A stretch of 64,000 nt of DNA from Archangium violaceum. GTDB lineage: Bacteria; Myxococcota; Myxococcia; Myxococcales; Myxococcaceae. The stretch is taken from the NCBI RefSeq assembly GCF_016887565.1, contig NZ_CP069396.1, forward strand, positions 2,693,001 to 2,757,000, read 5' to 3'. How positions within the stretch are numbered: position 1 is the first letter of the stretch; every line of letters starts with the position of its first letter. The position numbers and the translations under genes were made by a program. The notes below the pieces were generated by a model, which was given only the letters and a program-made list of their open reading frames with translations, made no database searches and was not told where the DNA came from. Shown here piece after piece: positions 8,167 through 17,800 of this stretch.

Positions 8167-9801
8167 ATGGATGTCCCACCCCCCGTCGTGTCGGATGCCG
8201 CCCCGCCGGAGGCGGTGCGTGCCCAACCGTGGCACCTCGCCTTCGGCGTGCTGATGGGGGTGGCCACGGTGGTGGCGCTGGCCACCTTCCTCGACTACGG
8301 GCTCACCTGGGACGAGGACATGCAGCGGCAGTACGCGGAGCGGGTGCTCGCCTGGTACCGCACGCTGGGGCGGGACCGTTCCGCGGTCGATTTCGCCAAC
8401 CTCTACCTCTACGGGGGCTTCTTCGAGGCGCTCGCCCAGTGGGTGGGGGAGCGCTTCCCCGCAGGTGTCTACGAGGGCCGCCACCTGGTCAACGGCGTGT
8501 TCGCGCTCCTCGGGCTCGGGGGCGCGTGGCAGCTGGGGCGCAGGTGCGGTGGCCCGCGCGTCGGCTTCCTCTCCGCGCTCTTCCTCGTGCTGCACCCCCT
8601 CTATTGGGGACACGCCTTCAACAACCCCAAGGATCTGCCCCTCGCCACCCTGTCCGTGTGGACCCTCGCGGCCGTGGTGCGCGGGATGGAGCTCCTGCCG
8701 CGCGTGCCCTGGCGCCAGGTGCTGCTCACGGGCGGGGCCCTGGGGCTGGTGCTCGCGGTGCGCGCGGGCGCCATCTTCCACTTCGGCTACGTGGGGCTCG
8801 CCTGGGTCGGAGGACTGCTCGTCCACCACTGGCGCGCGGACTCCCGCAGCCGCGAGCTCCTGCGCGACGTGGGCCGGCTGGGGTTGGGACTGCTCCTGGT
8901 GCTGGCCGTGGCCTGGGGGGTGATGGTGTTCTTCTGGCCCTACGGTCTGGTGCGCCCGTTCAAGAACCCGCTCAATGCCATCCGCGAGGCGGCGGCGTTC
9001 GAGTGGGACGAGCCCCTGCGCTTCCTCGGCCGGGACGTGCGTGGGCGGCGCCTGCCCTGGACGTACCTGCCGGTGTCCATCGGCATCAGCCTTCCCGAGT
9101 TCTTCTACCTGGGCCTGCTCGCGGGAGTGGGGGCCTGGGTCGCCCGCTGGCGCGCCGGGTGGCGGTGGGCGGGGCAGGGGTGGATGAAGGCGGGACTGCT
9201 GCTCTTCGCCATCCTCTTCCCCATCGGAGCCGTCATCGTGGCGCGCTCCACCGTCTATGACGGCATGCGCCATTTCCTCTTCGTCCTGCCGCCGCTGGCG
9301 GTGCTGGCGGCGTGGGGCGTGTCCTCGCTGTGGGACGTGGTGGGGGCTCGCGCGGTGCGGGTGGGAGTCGCGGTGGCGTGCGCGGCCGGAATGGCCTGGG
9401 TGGTGGGGGAGATGGTGAGCCTGCACCCCTACCAGTCGGTGTACTTCAACCGGCTGCTGGCGGGGGGCCTGCGGGGCGCGGCCGGACGCTTCGAGACGGA
9501 TTACTGGGGCGCCAGCTACCGCGAGGCCGCCGAGTGGCTCCTGCGCGAGTACCACCCGGACACGGACGAGCCCATCGTCGTGGCCAACCGCTCCGCCGAC
9601 TTCCTCTCCTCCTATTTCCTCGAGCGCGCCTCCGGGGGGCGCTTCGTGGGGGCGTACGGACGCGAGCCGCACCTCATCCTCGCCACCGAGCGCTGGGACT
9701 GGCACAAGCGGACGCCGGGGCGGCTCCTCCACGTGGTGCGCCGCCAGGGCGTCCCGCTGGCCTACGTCTTCGAGGTGCGCCCACCCGCTCCGCGGCGGTG
9801 A
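8167..9801 (+). CDS. GT39-like membrane glycosyltransferase (PMT/ArnT superfamily)
   Basis: The 544-residue protein has about ten to eleven membrane helices and a soluble C-terminal part of about 120 residues. The first loop carries LTWDEDMQRQY, matching the acidic DE site of dolichol/undecaprenyl-phosphate-mannose and aminoarabinose transferases. A later loop has HPLYWGHAFNNPKDLP, the usual H-P-x-x-x-x-H-x-F-N-N-P-K-D pattern of bacterial PMT-like enzymes. It probably transfers a sugar from a lipid-linked donor on the outer face of the inner membrane; the acceptor is unknown. It is 83 bases downstream of the citrate-synthase-type gene on the same strand and may be co-transcribed. Confidence 0.8.
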   Translation: MDVPPPVVSDAAPPEAVRAQPWHLAFGVLMGVATVVALATFLDYGLTWDEDMQRQYAERVLAWYRTLGRDRSAVDFANLYLYGGFFEALAQWVGERFPAGVYEGRHLVNGVFALLGLGGAWQLGRRCGGPRVGFLSALFLVLHPLYWGHAFNNPKDLPLATLSVWTLAAVVRGMELLPRVPWRQVLLTGGALGLVLAVRAGAIFHFGYVGLAWVGGLLVHHWRADSRSRELLRDVGRLGLGLLLVLAVAWGVMVFFWPYGLVRPFKNPLNAIREAAAFEWDEPLRFLGRDVRGRRLPWTYLPVSIGISLPEFFYLGLLAGVGAWVARWRAGWRWAGQGWMKAGLLLFAILFPIGAVIVARSTVYDGMRHFLFVLPPLAVLAAWGVSSLWDVVGARAVRVGVAVACAAGMAWVVGEMVSLHPYQSVYFNRLLAGGLRGAAGRFETDYWGASYREAAEWLLREYHPDTDEPIVVANRSADFLSSYFLERASGGRFVGAYGREPHLILATERWDWHKRTPGRLLHVVRRQGVPLAYVFEVRPPAPRR

Positions 9802-9805
9802 ACGC

Positions 9806-9830
9806 CGGGAGGGCCTTCCCGACCCTCCCG
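9806..9830. terminator. stem-loop between convergent genes
   Basis: CGGGAGGG and CCCTCCCG form an 8-bp perfect stem with a nine-base loop, midway between two genes that converge (ends at 9801 and 9848). There is no strong T run, so it is a plausible bidirectional transcription stop rather than a proven one. Confidence 0.45.
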
Positions 9831-9847
9831 TCGCGGCGGGATTGCCG

Positions 9848-10432
9848 CTACTTCGTCACGATGCCGCAGGCGATGCGGTCACCGGCGTTGCCGGCCGGAT
9901 CGCTCTGGTAGTCGTCCACACCCGCGTGGACGACGACGGCCGCGCCGTCCTGGTCCTCCACGTCCTTGAGCTTCAGGCCGTGCGCGAAGAAGTCGAACTG
10001 GATCTTGCCGTCGGCGGGCACGTGCAGGTTGGGCAGATCGCCCTCGTGCTTGCCCTCGGCGGCGAGGATGCCGTGCTTCTTCTTGGCCGGGTTGAGGTGG
10101 CCACCCGCGGTTTTGAAGGGGGCCTCGCACTTGCCCGTCTCGTGGATGTGGATGGCGTGCTCACCGGCCGGAACGTTGGAGAGCGTGCCCTTCACCAGCA
10201 CGCCGTGGGGCGTCTCGGTGAGCGTCACCTCGCCCAGGGACTGGCCCTTCTGGTCCTTCACGTCGGCGCGGGCGGTGGCGCCACCGGCGGCTGGCTTGTT
10301 CTCGGTCTTCTCGGCGGCCTTCTCCTCCTTCTTGGTGGCGGCCTTCTCCTTGGCGGCGGGGGCCTTGCCCTGGGCGAACGCCGGGCCTGCGAGGCAGAGG
10401 ACGGCAGCGGTCAGCAGCGCGCGAGTCTTCAT
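9848..10432 (-). CDS. sodC: periplasmic Cu/Zn superoxide dismutase
   Basis: The 194-residue protein has a signal peptide (LLTAAVLCLAGPAFA) and a Lys/Ala-rich spacer of about 30 residues. The SodC fold follows from about residue 50. Metal ligands are visible: HAIHIHETGKC, GGHLNP, the GDLPNL block with its zinc-binding aspartate, and VVVHAGVDDY. The conserved disulfide cysteines (GKCEAP and RIACGI) and the active-site arginine (GDRIACG) are present. It should convert superoxide to peroxide and oxygen in the periplasm. The charged spacer after the signal is unusual but common in myxobacterial exported proteins. It is monocistronic. Confidence 0.9.
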   Translation of the reverse strand: MKTRALLTAAVLCLAGPAFAQGKAPAAKEKAATKKEEKAAEKTENKPAAGGATARADVKDQKGQSLGEVTLTETPHGVLVKGTLSNVPAGEHAIHIHETGKCEAPFKTAGGHLNPAKKKHGILAAEGKHEGDLPNLHVPADGKIQFDFFAHGLKLKDVEDQDGAAVVVHAGVDDYQSDPAGNAGDRIACGIVTK

Positions 10433-10520
10433 ACGGGGTATCTCCTTCTCCGCGGGAATTCCCGGTTCCGGACTTCCGGGCCGAGAGTGAAGGTGGACAC
10501 TAATGCGCCGTGCGTGTTCC

Positions 10521-12107
10521 TCAAGGCTGGAGAGCAGTCAGGGGGACGGGCACCACCCGAGAGGCGCCGTACACGGGGGCCCACCGCCGCTGCACATCGG
10601 GGCCATTGAGGAAGCGCACGATTGCCCGGAAGGCGGCGAGCGGGCCACCGAGCCCCTCGGCCCAGGCCAGCCCTCGTGGAGAGAGGTTGGGCACGAGCGG
10701 GCCCAGGGACTCCTCGGAGTGGAGGACGCGGGTGATGTCGAGTCCCTCGTCGCGTACGCGCTGGGGCACGAGCAGGGGCGCGAAGCGGGCGTGCCGGTGG
10801 TCGTGCACGCAACCTTCCTCCTCCAGGAGGGCGGCGGACAGGGGCAGCTCGCGCACGTTGAAGAGGAGCTTCACCGCGCCGCGATGTGGATCCCACGGGC
10901 CGCGCAGCCGGTGGTCGCCGCGGGGGATGAGGCGCCGGTCCAGATAACAGAAGGCGCGAGCCTCGGAGGGGAGGGTGCCGCGGTGACGCGCTCCGGCATA
11001 ACGGAAGAAGGGACGAACACAGGCCGAATCCACCGCGAAGGGGGGACCTTCCTTCAAGGCCCGCAGCTTGGGCAGCAGGGCCGCGGGAATCCCCTGCGCG
11101 CGGGCGAACTCCCCGAGTGCCTCCAGGGGGGTGCGCGCGAAGTCCTCGAGGCGAGCGAGAAGCCGTCGGGGATCCTCATCCACGAGCAGCTCATCGAAGC
11201 GGGTCTTCACACCGGTCAGACTCACGGGGACGAGCGAGGTGAGGGGCTCGCCCTCGGAGCGCCAGCGGGCATCGAGCTCGGCGGCCTCTGGGGGAGTGGG
11301 AGCCAGACGCCACTCGGGGGCCTCGGGAGTAAAGGGAACCCCCACCATCCCCTCTCCCTCCGGGAGAGGGTCGGGGTGAGGGTACCTGGAGTAAACGGCC
11401 CGAGCCCGTGCATCCAGCGGCGACGTCCACACGGTGATGCAGGTGCGCACCTGCGTGCCCGCGAAGGCGCCCGGCCCGAGGTCCACCACCTCGCGAAGAG
11501 ACAGCGTGCGAAGCAGCGTGTCTCGCAGGGGCGCATAGAGGAAGGCGTCGAGGAGGCTGGTGGGGGTGATGAAGGCGAGCACGCCCGGGCGCGAGGAGAG
11601 CCGGTGCGCGGCGAGCAGGAGGAAGAAGGCGAAGTCGTCGCGCAGGCTGGTGCCCGGAGGGAGCGCGAGGGGCAGCAGGGCGCGGAGGCGGGCGTAGGCG
11701 TCGCGGTCCTTCAGGAGCGCGGAGGTGCCGTTGTAGGGCGGATTTCCGACCCAGACCTCCCGGTGCGAGGGGGGAAGGCTCGCGAGCAGGGGCTCGAGCC
11801 CGCCGCGCAGCGCATCTCCCACGCGGACGTCCGCGCCAGGGACGCGAGCCTGACAGGCGCGGGCCACCTCGGGGGAGAGCTCCAGACCGGCGAGGTGGGC
11901 CTCGGGGCGTGCGAGTGCGGCGGCGGCGAGGAAGGCCCCGGCACCACAGGCGGGGTCCACCACCGCGAGCGGTCCGTCGCCGGCATGGGCGAGGGCGAGC
12001 GCCAGCGTGCGCTCCACCAGGGGCGCGGGTGTATAGAAGGCTCCGAGCGCGCGCCGGTCGAGTCCGGAGAACTGATGGACGAGCGCCTCCTCGTCGAGTT
12101 GAGGCAT
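10521..12107 (-). CDS. N6-adenine DNA methyltransferase (TaqI/Eco57I-like)
   Basis: The 528-residue protein has a class gamma adenine-methylase core. The SAM motif DPACGAGAF is at residues 51-59, ELSPE closes strand 2, and the catalytic NPPY is at residues 122-125. The C-terminal half (about 255-528) should hold target recognition. YTPAPLVERTL at residues 25-35 is the usual start of the fold. There is no nuclease motif and no restriction or specificity gene beside it, so it looks like a solitary methylase, although type IIG-like ancestry is possible. Residues about 241-252 are encoded by a palindromic repeat also found at 51733 (see repeat entry), which looks like an in-frame insertion. Confidence 0.8.
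   Translation of the reverse strand: MPQLDEEALVHQFSGLDRRALGAFYTPAPLVERTLALALAHAGDGPLAVVDPACGAGAFLAAAALARPEAHLAGLELSPEVARACQARVPGADVRVGDALRGGLEPLLASLPPSHREVWVGNPPYNGTSALLKDRDAYARLRALLPLALPPGTSLRDDFAFFLLLAAHRLSSRPGVLAFITPTSLLDAFLYAPLRDTLLRTLSLREVVDLGPGAFAGTQVRTCITVWTSPLDARARAVYSRYPHPDPLPEGEGMVGVPFTPEAPEWRLAPTPPEAAELDARWRSEGEPLTSLVPVSLTGVKTRFDELLVDEDPRRLLARLEDFARTPLEALGEFARAQGIPAALLPKLRALKEGPPFAVDSACVRPFFRYAGARHRGTLPSEARAFCYLDRRLIPRGDHRLRGPWDPHRGAVKLLFNVRELPLSAALLEEEGCVHDHRHARFAPLLVPQRVRDEGLDITRVLHSEESLGPLVPNLSPRGLAWAEGLGGPLAAFRAIVRFLNGPDVQRRWAPVYGASRVVPVPLTALQP
11350..11383. repeat. 34-bp palindromic repeat, copy A, inside the methylase gene
   Basis: The copy reads CCCTCTCCCTCCGGGAGAGG and continues with GTCGGGGTGAGGGT. 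It is a hairpin (CTCTCCC/GGGAGAG) followed by a G-rich arm. It matches the copy at 51733-51766 in reverse orientation at 31 of 34 positions. Here it lies in frame within the methylase gene and is translated as a PHPDPLPEGEG-type segment. Similar hairpins are dispersed in many proteobacterial genomes. Confidence 0.85.
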
Positions 12108-12161
12108 CCGTCATCCATCCTACTCCGGCGCGCTTTCCTTGCCGGGCCGGACCGTAGCAAC

Positions 12162-13124
12162 ATGGCCCCTCCAGGGTGCCCCATGCCGCCTCCGCCGTCC
12201 AAGCCGAAGGTTCCAACCAGGGATGTGCCGCTGGGGGATGATGACGAGGCCCCCACGCAGATGCAGCCGCGCAAGCTCGCCCTGCCGCGCGCCCCGTCGC
12301 GCGAGAGCGAGAGCACCGTCGTTGGACGTCCCTCCTGGTCGGGCGGAGACGGGTTCGAGGCCTCCGAGGTGAAGACCAGCCCGGGACGGCCGGCCTTCAC
12401 GGGAGGGCGAACCAACCCCGGCGTGCCGGCGCTCTCCGGGGAGGCCACCAGTCCGGGGCGGCCGGCCTTCACGGGCGTGGCCCCCGAGGTCCGCAAGAGC
12501 CTCTTCCATGACCGCTCCGCGCCGCCGCGAGGGCTGCTGCCGTCCGAGGCGCTCCTGGCGGGCCTGGACGAGGCGCTCCAGAAGGCCGCGCAGCTCAAGG
12601 CCCCCGTGGCGGCCGTGCGGGGGCAGCTCAAGAAGGACTGGCTCCCCCTGCTGCGCCTGGCGGTGGAGCAGGCCGGTGGGGACGGGATGGATGCCTACGT
12701 CACGCAGCTGCTGGCCCCGCCGGGGCGCAAGGCGACGTCGCCCCTGTTCGGAGACCTGGCCTCGGGCATGGAGCGGCTGGAGGCCGCCGCGGACGTCAAC
12801 GCCCTGAGCACGGTGGCACAGGAAATCCGCGCCACGGTGGCCAGTGCGCTGGGAGACCCCTCGCCGCGCGCCATCTCGCTCAAGCTGTTGGAGAGCGAGC
12901 TGGATGGCCGGGTCGAGGTGGACGCGATGCTCTCCATCCGCTTCGCCTCGAACGCCGAGCTCATGACGCGGCGGGTCGAGGCGGAGAAGACGCTGGAGGA
13001 GCTTCGCAAGCAGATGCAGGTGCTGACGGGCAAGCCGCCAGGAGGCATCTTCTCCAACTTCGCCCGCGTGAAGGTCGAGAAGCGGGTGATGGACGCCGAG
13101 GCCCGTCGCCGCGGCGTCCGTTGA
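12162..13124 (+). CDS. hypothetical protein with Pro/Gly repeats and a helical domain
   Basis: The 320-residue cytoplasmic protein has no signal or membrane segment. Residues 1-110 are low-complexity and proline-rich, with three degenerate copies of an SPGRPAFTG unit (about residues 72-110) and several TxxGR or TQM segments that could be phosphorylated. Residues 120-310 are predicted helical, ending in a coiled-coil-like stretch (RRVEAEKTLEELRKQMQ). I do not recognise a family. ATG 12183 is an alternative start seven codons later. It faces away from the methylase gene (54 bases between starts) and ends six bases before the convergent htpG. Threonine/proline-rich N-termini of this kind often occur in kinase-regulated myxobacterial proteins, but that is inference. 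Confidence 0.65.
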   Translation: MAPPGCPMPPPPSKPKVPTRDVPLGDDDEAPTQMQPRKLALPRAPSRESESTVVGRPSWSGGDGFEASEVKTSPGRPAFTGGRTNPGVPALSGEATSPGRPAFTGVAPEVRKSLFHDRSAPPRGLLPSEALLAGLDEALQKAAQLKAPVAAVRGQLKKDWLPLLRLAVEQAGGDGMDAYVTQLLAPPGRKATSPLFGDLASGMERLEAAADVNALSTVAQEIRATVASALGDPSPRAISLKLLESELDGRVEVDAMLSIRFASNAELMTRRVEAEKTLEELRKQMQVLTGKPPGGIFSNFARVKVEKRVMDAEARRRGVR

Positions 13125-13130
13125 GTCCCC

Positions 13131-15131
13131 TCAGTTGCGCGTCACCGGAGCCTCGGGGCTGGAGGCCACCGCGTCCGAGGCCGGCGTCTCGGGCCCCGAA
13201 GCCACGGCGCCCGCGGGGGTGCCCCTGCCCGGCGTCTGCGCCACCTGCGTCATCAGCGCCGTCATGCGCCGCGCGAAGCGGTTCGGATCCTCCACGCTGC
13301 TGCCCTCGGTGAGCAGCGCCTGGTCGTAGAGCATCTCCACCCACTCCGTCACCTGGGGCGAGCCCGCCTCCTTCTCGTTGAGCGCGCGCAGGTGCTCGAT
13401 GATGGGGTGCGCCGGGTTCACCTCCAGGATGCGCTTGACCCGAGGCACGCTCCGGCCGCGCTCGCGCAGCAGCCGCTCCACGAACGCGTGCGAGCCGCCC
13501 TCCGGCACCACCAGGCAGCACGGCGAATCCGTGAGGCGATCCGACACCCGCACCTCGCGCACGTGCTCCTTGAGCACCTCCTTCATCCGGTCCGCCAGCG
13601 GCCCCAGCCCCTTGGCGCGCTGCTCCTTCTCGCGCTTCTCCTCTTCCGTCTCCTCGAGCTTGAGATCCGCGTGCATCGCCGACACCAGCGGCTTGCCCTG
13701 GAACTCGCGCAGCCCCTGCGACGCCCACTCGTCCACCGGGTCCGTCATGTACAGCACCTCGTACCCGCGCTTCTTCAGCGCCTCGAGGTGCGGCGAGTCC
13801 ACCACCGCCTTCCGCGACTCGCCGAAGACGTAATAGATGGCCTTCTGGCCCTCCTTCATCCGCGACACGTAGTCCGCCAGGGAGGTGAGGCCCTCCTCAC
13901 GCGAGCTCTCGTAGCGCAGCAGCGCGCCCAGCTTCTCGCGGTGCTCGGTGTCGACCGCCAGGCCCTCCTTGAGCACCGGGCCGAAGCCCTGCCAGAACGT
14001 GCGGTAGTCCTCCGGCTTGTCCTTGGCCAGCTTCTCCAGCATGTCCAACGTCTTCTTCGTCACGTGCTTGCGGATGGCCTGCACCACCGCCGAGTCCTGC
14101 AGCAGCTCGCGCGACACGTTCAGCGGCAGGTCGTCCGAGTCCACCACGCCGCGCACGAAGCGCAGCCACTGCGGCAGCATCTCCTCGCAGCGGTCCATGA
14201 TGAGCACGCGCTTGACGAACAGCCGCACCCCGCGCTGCTGCGGGCTGTTCAGGTCGAACGGCGGCTGCTTCGGCAGGAAGAGCAGTCCGGTGAAGACCTG
14301 GTTGCCCTCGGTCCGGAAGTGCGTCCACGCCAGGGGCGGCTCCCAGTCGTGCGTCAGGTGCTTGTAGAACTCCTGGTACTGCTCGTCGGTGATCTCACTC
14401 TTCGAGCGCTGCCACAGGGCGCTGGCCTTGTTGACCACCTCGAGCTGCGTCTCGGTCTTCTTCGCGTCCCCCTCGCCCGTGGTCTTCTTCACCTGGAGCT
14501 TGATGGGGTGGTTCACGTAGTCCGAGTACTGCGTCACCAACGAGCGCAGGCGCCACTCGTCGAGGAACTCCTTCTGGTCCTCCTTGAGGTGCAGGACGAT
14601 GGAGGTGCCGCGCGTGGCGCGCTCGGCGGGTTCCACGGTGAAGCTGCCCTTGGCATCCGACGTCCACCGCCACGCCTGCGTGTCCTTGCCCGCCGCCCGG
14701 CTCACCACCGACACCTGGTCCGCCACCAGATAGGAGCTGTAGAAGCCCACGCCGAACTGGCCGATCAGGTTGACGTCCTTCTGGCCCCGCTGCGACACCA
14801 TCTCCAGGAACTCGCGGGAGCCGGAGTGGGCGATGGTGCCCAGGTTCTTCACCAGCTCGTCGTGCGTCATGCCGATGCCGGTGTCCTCGATGGTCAGCGT
14901 GCCCTTCTCCGCGTCGGGGATGAGGTGGATCTCCAGTGCGGAGGCTCCTTCGAGCAGCTCGGGCTCGGTGACCGAGCGGAATCGCAGCTTGTCGAGCGCG
15001 TCCGACGCGTTCGACACGAGCTCACGCAGGAAGATCTCCTTGTGGCTGTAGAGGGAGTTGATGACCAGGTTGAGGAGCTGGTTGATCTCCGCCTGGAACT
15101 TGTGGGTCTCCCGTTGAGTATCGACGGACAT
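13131..15131 (-). CDS. htpG: HtpG, Hsp90-family molecular chaperone
   Basis: The 666-residue protein starts at an ATG with a strong GGAGGAAAA ribosome site. The GHKL ATPase domain includes [42 protein letters not shown] and [15 protein letters not shown]. The middle domain has the catalytic arginine region ([10 protein letters not shown]), and the C-terminal dimerisation domain ends near residue 625. A tail of about 30 residues rich in Ala, Pro and Ser is extra compared with E. coli HtpG. It folds or remodels client proteins in the cytoplasm, driven by ATP. It is monocistronic, and 137 bases separate its start from the divergent acetyltransferase. I saw no CIRCE-type repeat upstream. Confidence 0.97.
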
Positions 15132-15268
15132 TTTTCCTCCGGGCGCCTCGGCGGGCGCGGACGCCCTCCCTGTAACCATTGAAAACGGGCTGTCCAGCCA
15201 TCTGGCTCGCCTGGCAGTAGGGCGGGCAGGGCCTTTCTGTCCTAGGCTGTGACGCCTGGGAGGACAGC

Positions 15269-16459
15269 GTGGATACGACCGCACCGCACTTCGGACCGCC
15301 GCGGGGAGAGCAGGAGCTCGCCACCGCGTGTGACATCGTCGCTCAGGCGTTTGGCATGAGTCCGGACGAGATGGGTCCCTGGCTCCAGAGGGTCCAGGAC
15401 GGGCAGGGCCAGTTGAAGGTCATGCGCGAGGGGGGGTCGACGGTCGCCACGCTCGTCTTCATTCCCATGGGGCAATGGTTCGGTGGGCGATCGGTGCCCA
15501 TGGTGGGGATCGGCGGGGTGGGGGTAGCTCCCGCCAGCCGGGGCCAGGGCACGGCCACCCGCCTGATGCAGACGGGTCTGCGGGAATTGCGCGCCCAGGG
15601 CGTGCCCCTCGTCAGCCTCTATCCCGCCACCCAGCCGCTCTACCGGCGCGTGGGCTTCGAGCAGGCCGGCTCGCGCTTCGAGATTCGCGTGCAGGTCTCG
15701 GGGCTCGACTTCCAGGAGCGCACCCTCTCGCTGCGGCCGGTGCGGGCGTCCGACATGCCGGCCCTCCACGAGGTCTACCGCCGCCATGCCCAGCGGCAGC
15801 AGGGGTGGATCGACCGGACCCCGTATACCTGGAACCGCGTCACCCACCCCAAGGGGGAGACCGCCTACGGCTACCTCGTGGAGGGCAAGGCCGGGGTGGA
15901 GGGCTACCTCTACCTCACGCGCCGGGCGGATCCGCGCAACCTGAAGCAGGAGCTCAACCTCACGGACCTGGTGGCGCTCACCCCGGCCGCGTGCCGACGG
16001 CTGCTGAGCTTCATCGGCGACCACCGCTCGCTGGCCATGGAGGCGGTGTGGCGCGGCGGGCCGGTGGATCCCATCCTCTTCCTGCTGCGCGAGCAGACGT
16101 ACCAGGTGAAGCACCTCTTCTACTGGATGCTGCGCGTGCTGGACGTGCCCGCGGCCCTCCTGGCGCGCGGCTACCCGGTGGGGCTCTCGGGCGCGCTGCA
16201 CCTGGAGGTGGACGACGACCTCTTCCCGGAGAACCGGGGCCGCTTCGTGCTGGAGGTGGAGAACGGCGAGGCCGAGGTGCGCCCCGGAGGGGATGGGGAC
16301 ATGAAGCTGCACGTGCGCACGCTCGCGTCCCTCTACAGCGGCTTCCTCTCGCCCGCCGCCCTCCAGCTCGCCGGGGTGCTCGAGGCGGACGAGACCTCCC
16401 TGCGCACCGCCACGGCGCTCTTCTCCGGACCGCCGCCCTGCATGCCCGACATGTACTGA
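15269..16459 (+). CDS. Eis-like GNAT N-acetyltransferase with SCP2-type C-terminus
   Basis: The 396-residue protein begins at a GTG after GGGAGGAC. The first acetyltransferase domain has the acetyl-CoA loop VAPASRGQGTATRLM. A second GNAT-like region follows (about 150-285), and a sterol-carrier-protein-like domain of about 100 residues ends in CMPDMY. This triple plan, length near 400 and a C-terminal carboxylate used in catalysis, is that of Mycobacterium Eis and its relatives, which acetylate aminoglycosides or lysine side chains. The natural substrate here is unknown. It diverges from htpG and converges on the FabF gene. Confidence 0.85.
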   Translation: MDTTAPHFGPPRGEQELATACDIVAQAFGMSPDEMGPWLQRVQDGQGQLKVMREGGSTVATLVFIPMGQWFGGRSVPMVGIGGVGVAPASRGQGTATRLMQTGLRELRAQGVPLVSLYPATQPLYRRVGFEQAGSRFEIRVQVSGLDFQERTLSLRPVRASDMPALHEVYRRHAQRQQGWIDRTPYTWNRVTHPKGETAYGYLVEGKAGVEGYLYLTRRADPRNLKQELNLTDLVALTPAACRRLLSFIGDHRSLAMEAVWRGGPVDPILFLLREQTYQVKHLFYWMLRVLDVPAALLARGYPVGLSGALHLEVDDDLFPENRGRFVLEVENGEAEVRPGGDGDMKLHVRTLASLYSGFLSPAALQLAGVLEADETSLRTATALFSGPPPCMPDMY

Positions 16460-16480
16460 GCCTCGGGGCGACTCCCCGGC

Positions 16481-17722
16481 TCAGACGTGCCGGCGGAACA
16501 GGAGCGACACGTTCGTCCCTCCGAAGCCGAAGGAGTTGCTCATCACCGCGTCCACCCGGCGCTCCCGCGCCTTGTTGGGAACGCAGTCCAGCCGGATGCG
16601 CGGATCCTGACGCTCCAGGTTGATGGTGGGGGGCAGGAAACCCCGGGTCAGCGCCAGGATGCTGATCGCCGCCTCCGCCGCGCCGGCCGCCCCATTCATG
16701 TGGCCGGTCATCGACTTGGTGGAGGACACCGCCAGCGAGGGGAGATGCTCGCCGAACACCGCCTCGATGGCTTCCGCCTCCAGGGCATCCCCGATGTCCG
16801 TGGAAGTTCCGTGGGCATTGAGATACCCCACCTCCGCGGGGCTCATGGCCGCGTCCTTCAGCGCGAGCCGCATGGAGCGCCGCGCGCCCTCGTGACCGGG
16901 CGCCGGAGAGGTGACGTGGTAGGCGTCACTGCTGGCGCCGTAGCCCGCGAGCTCGGCGTGGATGCGCGCTCCCCGTGCCAGGGCGTGCTCCCGCTCCTCG
17001 AGCACCAGCATCGCCGCTCCCTCCGCGATGACGAAGCCATCCCGGTCCACGTCGAAGGGCCGGCTGGCCTTCTCCGGGGCGTCGTTGCGGGTGGAGAGCG
17101 CCTTCATCGCGTTGAAGCCCGACACGGCCAGGATGCAGACGGGCGCCTCGGACCCGCCCGTCACCGCCACGTCGAAGTCGCCCCGCTCGATGCCCCGCAT
17201 CGCCTCGCCAATGGCGTGGGCGCTGGTGGAGCAGGCCGAGTTGGTGGCCCAGCTGGGGCCCTTGATGCCGTGGCGCATCGTGATGTAGCCCGCCGAGAGA
17301 TTCACGATCATCTGGAGGATGAAGAACGGGCTCACCCGATCCGGGCCCTTCTCGAGGACCTTCCGGTACGTCTCCTCCAGCGAGGAGATTCCGCCGATTC
17401 CACTCCCGACGATCGCCGCCACGCGCTCGGCGTTGTCCGCCGTCACGCGGAAGCCCGAGTCGGCCAGGGCCATGTCGGACGCGGCCACCGCCAGGTGCTC
17501 GAAGCGGTCCATCCTCCGCAGCTCCCGCCGGTCGATGAAGTCCTCCGGCTTGAAGTCCGGCACCTCGCCCGCGAAGCGCGTCTCCAGCGCGCTCGCATCG
17601 AACAGCGTGATGGGGCGGACTCCACTCCGGCCCTCGATGAGATTCCTCCAGCTCGCTTCCACCCCGGTGCCACACGGCGTGATGAGCCCGAGCCCCGTCA
17701 CCACCACTCGCCTGCGCTTCAT
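16481..17722 (-). CDS. fabF: 3-oxoacyl-[ACP] synthase II (FabF type), under TetR control
   Basis: The 413-residue condensing enzyme has all three catalytic residues: Cys164 in NSACSTSAHA, His304 in NAHGTSTDIGD and His341 in STKSMTGHMNG. The start at 17722 follows GGAGAG. It elongates acyl-ACP by decarboxylative condensation with malonyl-ACP. No other fatty acid gene is adjacent, so it is probably not the housekeeping copy. It lies 78 bases downstream of a TetR gene in the same direction. A 15-bp sequence just upstream of its ribosome site is repeated, inverted, before the TetR gene, so it is likely repressed by that regulator. It may adjust membrane lipids or feed a specialised pathway. Confidence 0.9.
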   Translation of the reverse strand: MKRRRVVVTGLGLITPCGTGVEASWRNLIEGRSGVRPITLFDASALETRFAGEVPDFKPEDFIDRRELRRMDRFEHLAVAASDMALADSGFRVTADNAERVAAIVGSGIGGISSLEETYRKVLEKGPDRVSPFFILQMIVNLSAGYITMRHGIKGPSWATNSACSTSAHAIGEAMRGIERGDFDVAVTGGSEAPVCILAVSGFNAMKALSTRNDAPEKASRPFDVDRDGFVIAEGAAMLVLEEREHALARGARIHAELAGYGASSDAYHVTSPAPGHEGARRSMRLALKDAAMSPAEVGYLNAHGTSTDIGDALEAEAIEAVFGEHLPSLAVSSTKSMTGHMNGAAGAAEAAISILALTRGFLPPTINLERQDPRIRLDCVPNKARERRVDAVMSNSFGFGGTNVSLLFRRHV

Positions 17723-17735
17723 GGTTCTCTCCTGG

Positions 17736-17750
17736 AATCGAACGGTCGTA
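17736..17750. promoter_or_regulatory. putative TetR operator, fabF copy
   Basis: AATCGAACGGTCGTA lies 13 bases before the fabF start. Its exact reverse complement occurs at 18402-18416 in front of the TetR gene. The core CGA-ACGG-TCG is an inverted repeat. A 15-base identity in two neighbouring leader regions is very unlikely by chance and is best read as the binding site of the TetR protein encoded between them. Confidence 0.65.
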
Positions 17751-17800
17751 TGATTTTCGGGCATGCGTGCTCCTCGTGGGCGCGTCGTGGAGTGAAGAAG

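Noticed and set aside
9802-9847. A possible additional T-run terminator next to the 9806-9830 stem.
   Set aside because: There is no run of T on either strand; only the stem was kept, with low confidence.
10521-12107. A restriction-modification system around the adenine methylase.
   Set aside because: No endonuclease, specificity subunit or helicase is adjacent; only a solitary methylase can be supported.
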